Assembly: GCF_001984575.1 (NCBI RefSeq)
Contig: NZ_LZNS01000001.1
Coordinates: 6,487,304 to 6,531,374 of the forward strand
Direction of reading: 5' to 3'
DNA length: 44,071 bases
Origin: Streptomyces sp. MP131-18
Lineage (GTDB): Bacteria > Actinomycetota > Actinomycetes > Streptomycetales > Streptomycetaceae
Positions within the stretch are counted from its first letter, which is position 1; each line of letters starts with the position of its first letter. The notes below the pieces were generated by a model. The model was not told the origin of the DNA. It searched no databases and was given only the letters and a program-made list of their open reading frames with translations. Below, one piece after another: positions 42,590 through 44,071 of the stretch. The translations under genes were made by a program, and so were the position numbers.

Positions 42590-44042
42590 TCCGAAGGGAT
42601 TCCTTTCCACCGAGCGCGAGGTCGCCCAGGCCCGCCCCGTCGACTCCCGGGTCAAGGACTGGAACGAGGTGTACGTTCCCGGCTCGCTGCTGCCGATCAT
42701 CAGCAAGCAGGCCGGGCGCTGCATGGACTGCGGCGTGCCGTTCTGCCACAGCGGCTGTCCGCTGGGCAACCTGATCCCCGAGTGGAACGACTACGCCTAC
42801 CGCGAGGACTGGGCGGCGGCCAGCGAGCGGCTGCACGCCACGAACAACTTCCCCGAGTTCACCGGGCGGCTGTGCCCGGCGCCGTGCGAGTCGGCGTGCG
42901 TGCTCGGCATCAACAGGCCCGCGGTGACCATCAAGAACGTCGAGGTCACCATCATCGACAAGGCGTGGGAGGCCGGCACCGTCACCCCGCAGCCGCCGGA
43001 GCGTCTTTCCGGGAAGACCGTCGCCGTCATCGGCTCAGGTCCTGCCGGGCTCGCCGCCGCGCAGCAGCTGACGCGGGCCGGGCACACCGTCGCCGTGTTC
43101 GAACGGGCCGACCGGATCGGCGGGCTGCTGCGCTACGGCATCCCCGAGTTCAAGATGGAGAAGCGGCACCTGAACCGCCGCGTCGAGCAGATGCGCGCGG
43201 AGGGCACCAAGTTCCGCACCGAGGTCGAGATCGGCCGCGACATCGACGCCGCGGCGCTCCGCAAGCGCTACGACGCGGTCGTCATCGCCGCCGGTGCCAC
43301 CACCGCGCGCGACCTGCCCGTGCCGGGGCGCGAACTGAACGGCGTGCACCAGGCCATGGAGTACCTGCCGCTGGCCAACAAGGTGCAGGAGGGCGACCTC
43401 ACCGCCGCCCCGATCTCCGCCGCGGGCAAGCACGTCGTCGTCATCGGCGGCGGCGACACCGGCGCCGACTGCGTCGGCACGGCCCACCGGCAGGGCGCGG
43501 CCTCGGTCACGCAGCTGGAGATCATGCCCAGGCCGGGCGAGGAGCGGCCCGCGCACCAGCCGTGGCCGACGTTCCCCATGACATACAAGGTCACCTCGGC
43601 GCACGAGGAGGGCGGCGAGCGGGTCTACTCCGTCTCCACCACCCACTTCGAGGGCGACGAGGACGGCAACGTCGCGTGGCTGCACCTGATCGAGGTCGAG
43701 TTCGTCGACGGGAAGCTGACGCCGAAGCCGGGCACCGAGAAGCGGATTCCGGCGCAGCTGGTGACCCTCGCCATGGGCTTCACCGGTACCGACCAGGAGA
43801 ACGGCCTGGTGCGGCAGTTCGGCCTCGACCTGGACGCGCGCGGCAACATCGCCCGCGACGCCGAGTACGCGACCAACGCGCCCGGCGTGTTCGTCGCGGG
43901 CGACGCGGGCCGGGGGCAGTCGCTCATCGTGTGGGCCATCGCCGAGGGCCGCGCCGCCGCCCGCGGCGTCGACCGTTACCTCACCGGCGAGTCCACGCTG
44001 CCCTACCCGATCCGCCCGACCGACCGCTCCCTGGCGGTCTGA
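42582..44042 (+). CDS. gltD: Glutamate synthase small subunit
   Basis: A 486-residue flavoprotein delivering NADPH electrons to GltB. The N-terminal iron-sulfur region has Cys47, 50, 55, 59 (CMDCGVPFCHSGCP) and Cys98, 102, 106 (CPAPCESAC). FAD motif VAVIGSGPAGLAAAQQL is at about 147-163, and the NADPH motif VVIGGGDTGADCVGTA at about 286-301. A final FAD segment GVFVAGDAGRGQSLIVWAI closes the fold. The ATG lies inside the end of gltB, so translation is coupled. The stop is 29 bases from the window edge. Confidence 0.97.
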   Translation: MADPKGFLSTEREVAQARPVDSRVKDWNEVYVPGSLLPIISKQAGRCMDCGVPFCHSGCPLGNLIPEWNDYAYREDWAAASERLHATNNFPEFTGRLCPAPCESACVLGINRPAVTIKNVEVTIIDKAWEAGTVTPQPPERLSGKTVAVIGSGPAGLAAAQQLTRAGHTVAVFERADRIGGLLRYGIPEFKMEKRHLNRRVEQMRAEGTKFRTEVEIGRDIDAAALRKRYDAVVIAAGATTARDLPVPGRELNGVHQAMEYLPLANKVQEGDLTAAPISAAGKHVVVIGGGDTGADCVGTAHRQGAASVTQLEIMPRPGEERPAHQPWPTFPMTYKVTSAHEEGGERVYSVSTTHFEGDEDGNVAWLHLIEVEFVDGKLTPKPGTEKRIPAQLVTLAMGFTGTDQENGLVRQFGLDLDARGNIARDAEYATNAPGVFVAGDAGRGQSLIVWAIAEGRAAARGVDRYLTGESTLPYPIRPTDRSLAV

Positions 44043-44071
44043 CCCCGGCGACCACCCCAGACGTTCCGCAC

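Noticed and set aside
38003..42769. A 1588-codon open frame on the minus strand opposite gltB
   Set aside because: Shadow of gltB caused by high GC; composition is Gly/Val/Asp/Leu-rich without any recognisable domain, while gltB on the other strand is complete.

Overview
The window is GC-rich throughout (third codon positions almost always G or C) and reads as a Streptomyces or close relative. Evidence for this is many GTG starts, 4-base stop/start overlaps, a sugar ABC operon without its own ATPase, a dispersed trp gene set that includes the Streptomyces-type small gene trpM, and the order trpE ... trpC-trpM-trpB-trpA ... lgt ... gltB-gltD. From memory this order resembles the Streptomyces coelicolor trp-to-glt region.

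Layout. (1) 1-4.7 kb: a secreted pectate lyase, then a convergent succinate dehydrogenase operon sdhC-sdhA-sdhB, divergent from a LysR-type regulator across a short dyad-rich gap. (2) 5.6-7.5 kb: a DoxX-like/SnoaL-like gene pair divergent from an ECF41-type sigma factor. The two sides share mirror-image promoters that fit the ECF41 consensus. (3) 7.6-11.5 kb: a carbohydrate ABC importer (binding lipoprotein, two permeases, DUF624 protein) behind a LacI-type operator. (4) 11.5-12.4 kb: gene-poor DNA with operator-like palindromes and a broken MarR-family regulator. (5) 12.4-17.7 kb: mixed genes (DUF3626, thioredoxin-reductase-like flavoprotein, DUF4142, hemerythrin, Nudix, TIGR03085). (6) 17.8-24.5 kb: hisI, trpE and three small membrane proteins, then trpC-trpM-trpB-trpA ending at a strong terminator. 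(7) 24.6-34.9 kb: an accessory block with a DUF1266 protein, an epimerase carrying a Cys/His insertion, a PLP lyase, a two-component system, a GT2-DUF2064-methyltransferase operon, and an opposing operon of a GT-C-like membrane protein, a sulfite-oxidase-type molybdoenzyme with membrane helices and a small membrane protein. (8) 35-44 kb: a DsbA-like protein, lgt, a VIT/CCC1 transporter and gltBD.

How the genes work together. gltBD, trp and hisI are central nitrogen and amino-acid metabolism, and sdhCAB is TCA/respiration. The pectate lyase and ABC importer suggest plant-polymer scavenging; DUF624 proteins often travel with such importers. The most system-like material is the ECF41 locus and the 25.8-34.9 kb block. 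In the latter a two-component system faces a sugar-transfer/methylation operon, flanked by an epimerase, a membrane glycosyltransferase candidate and a molybdoenzyme. A pathway there is inferred from gene content only; no product can be read from sequence.

Many genes have a TAGNNT-like -10 hexamer 6-8 bases before the start codon, which points to leaderless transcripts and was used to choose several starts. No tRNA, rRNA, CRISPR, transposase or prophage gene was seen.
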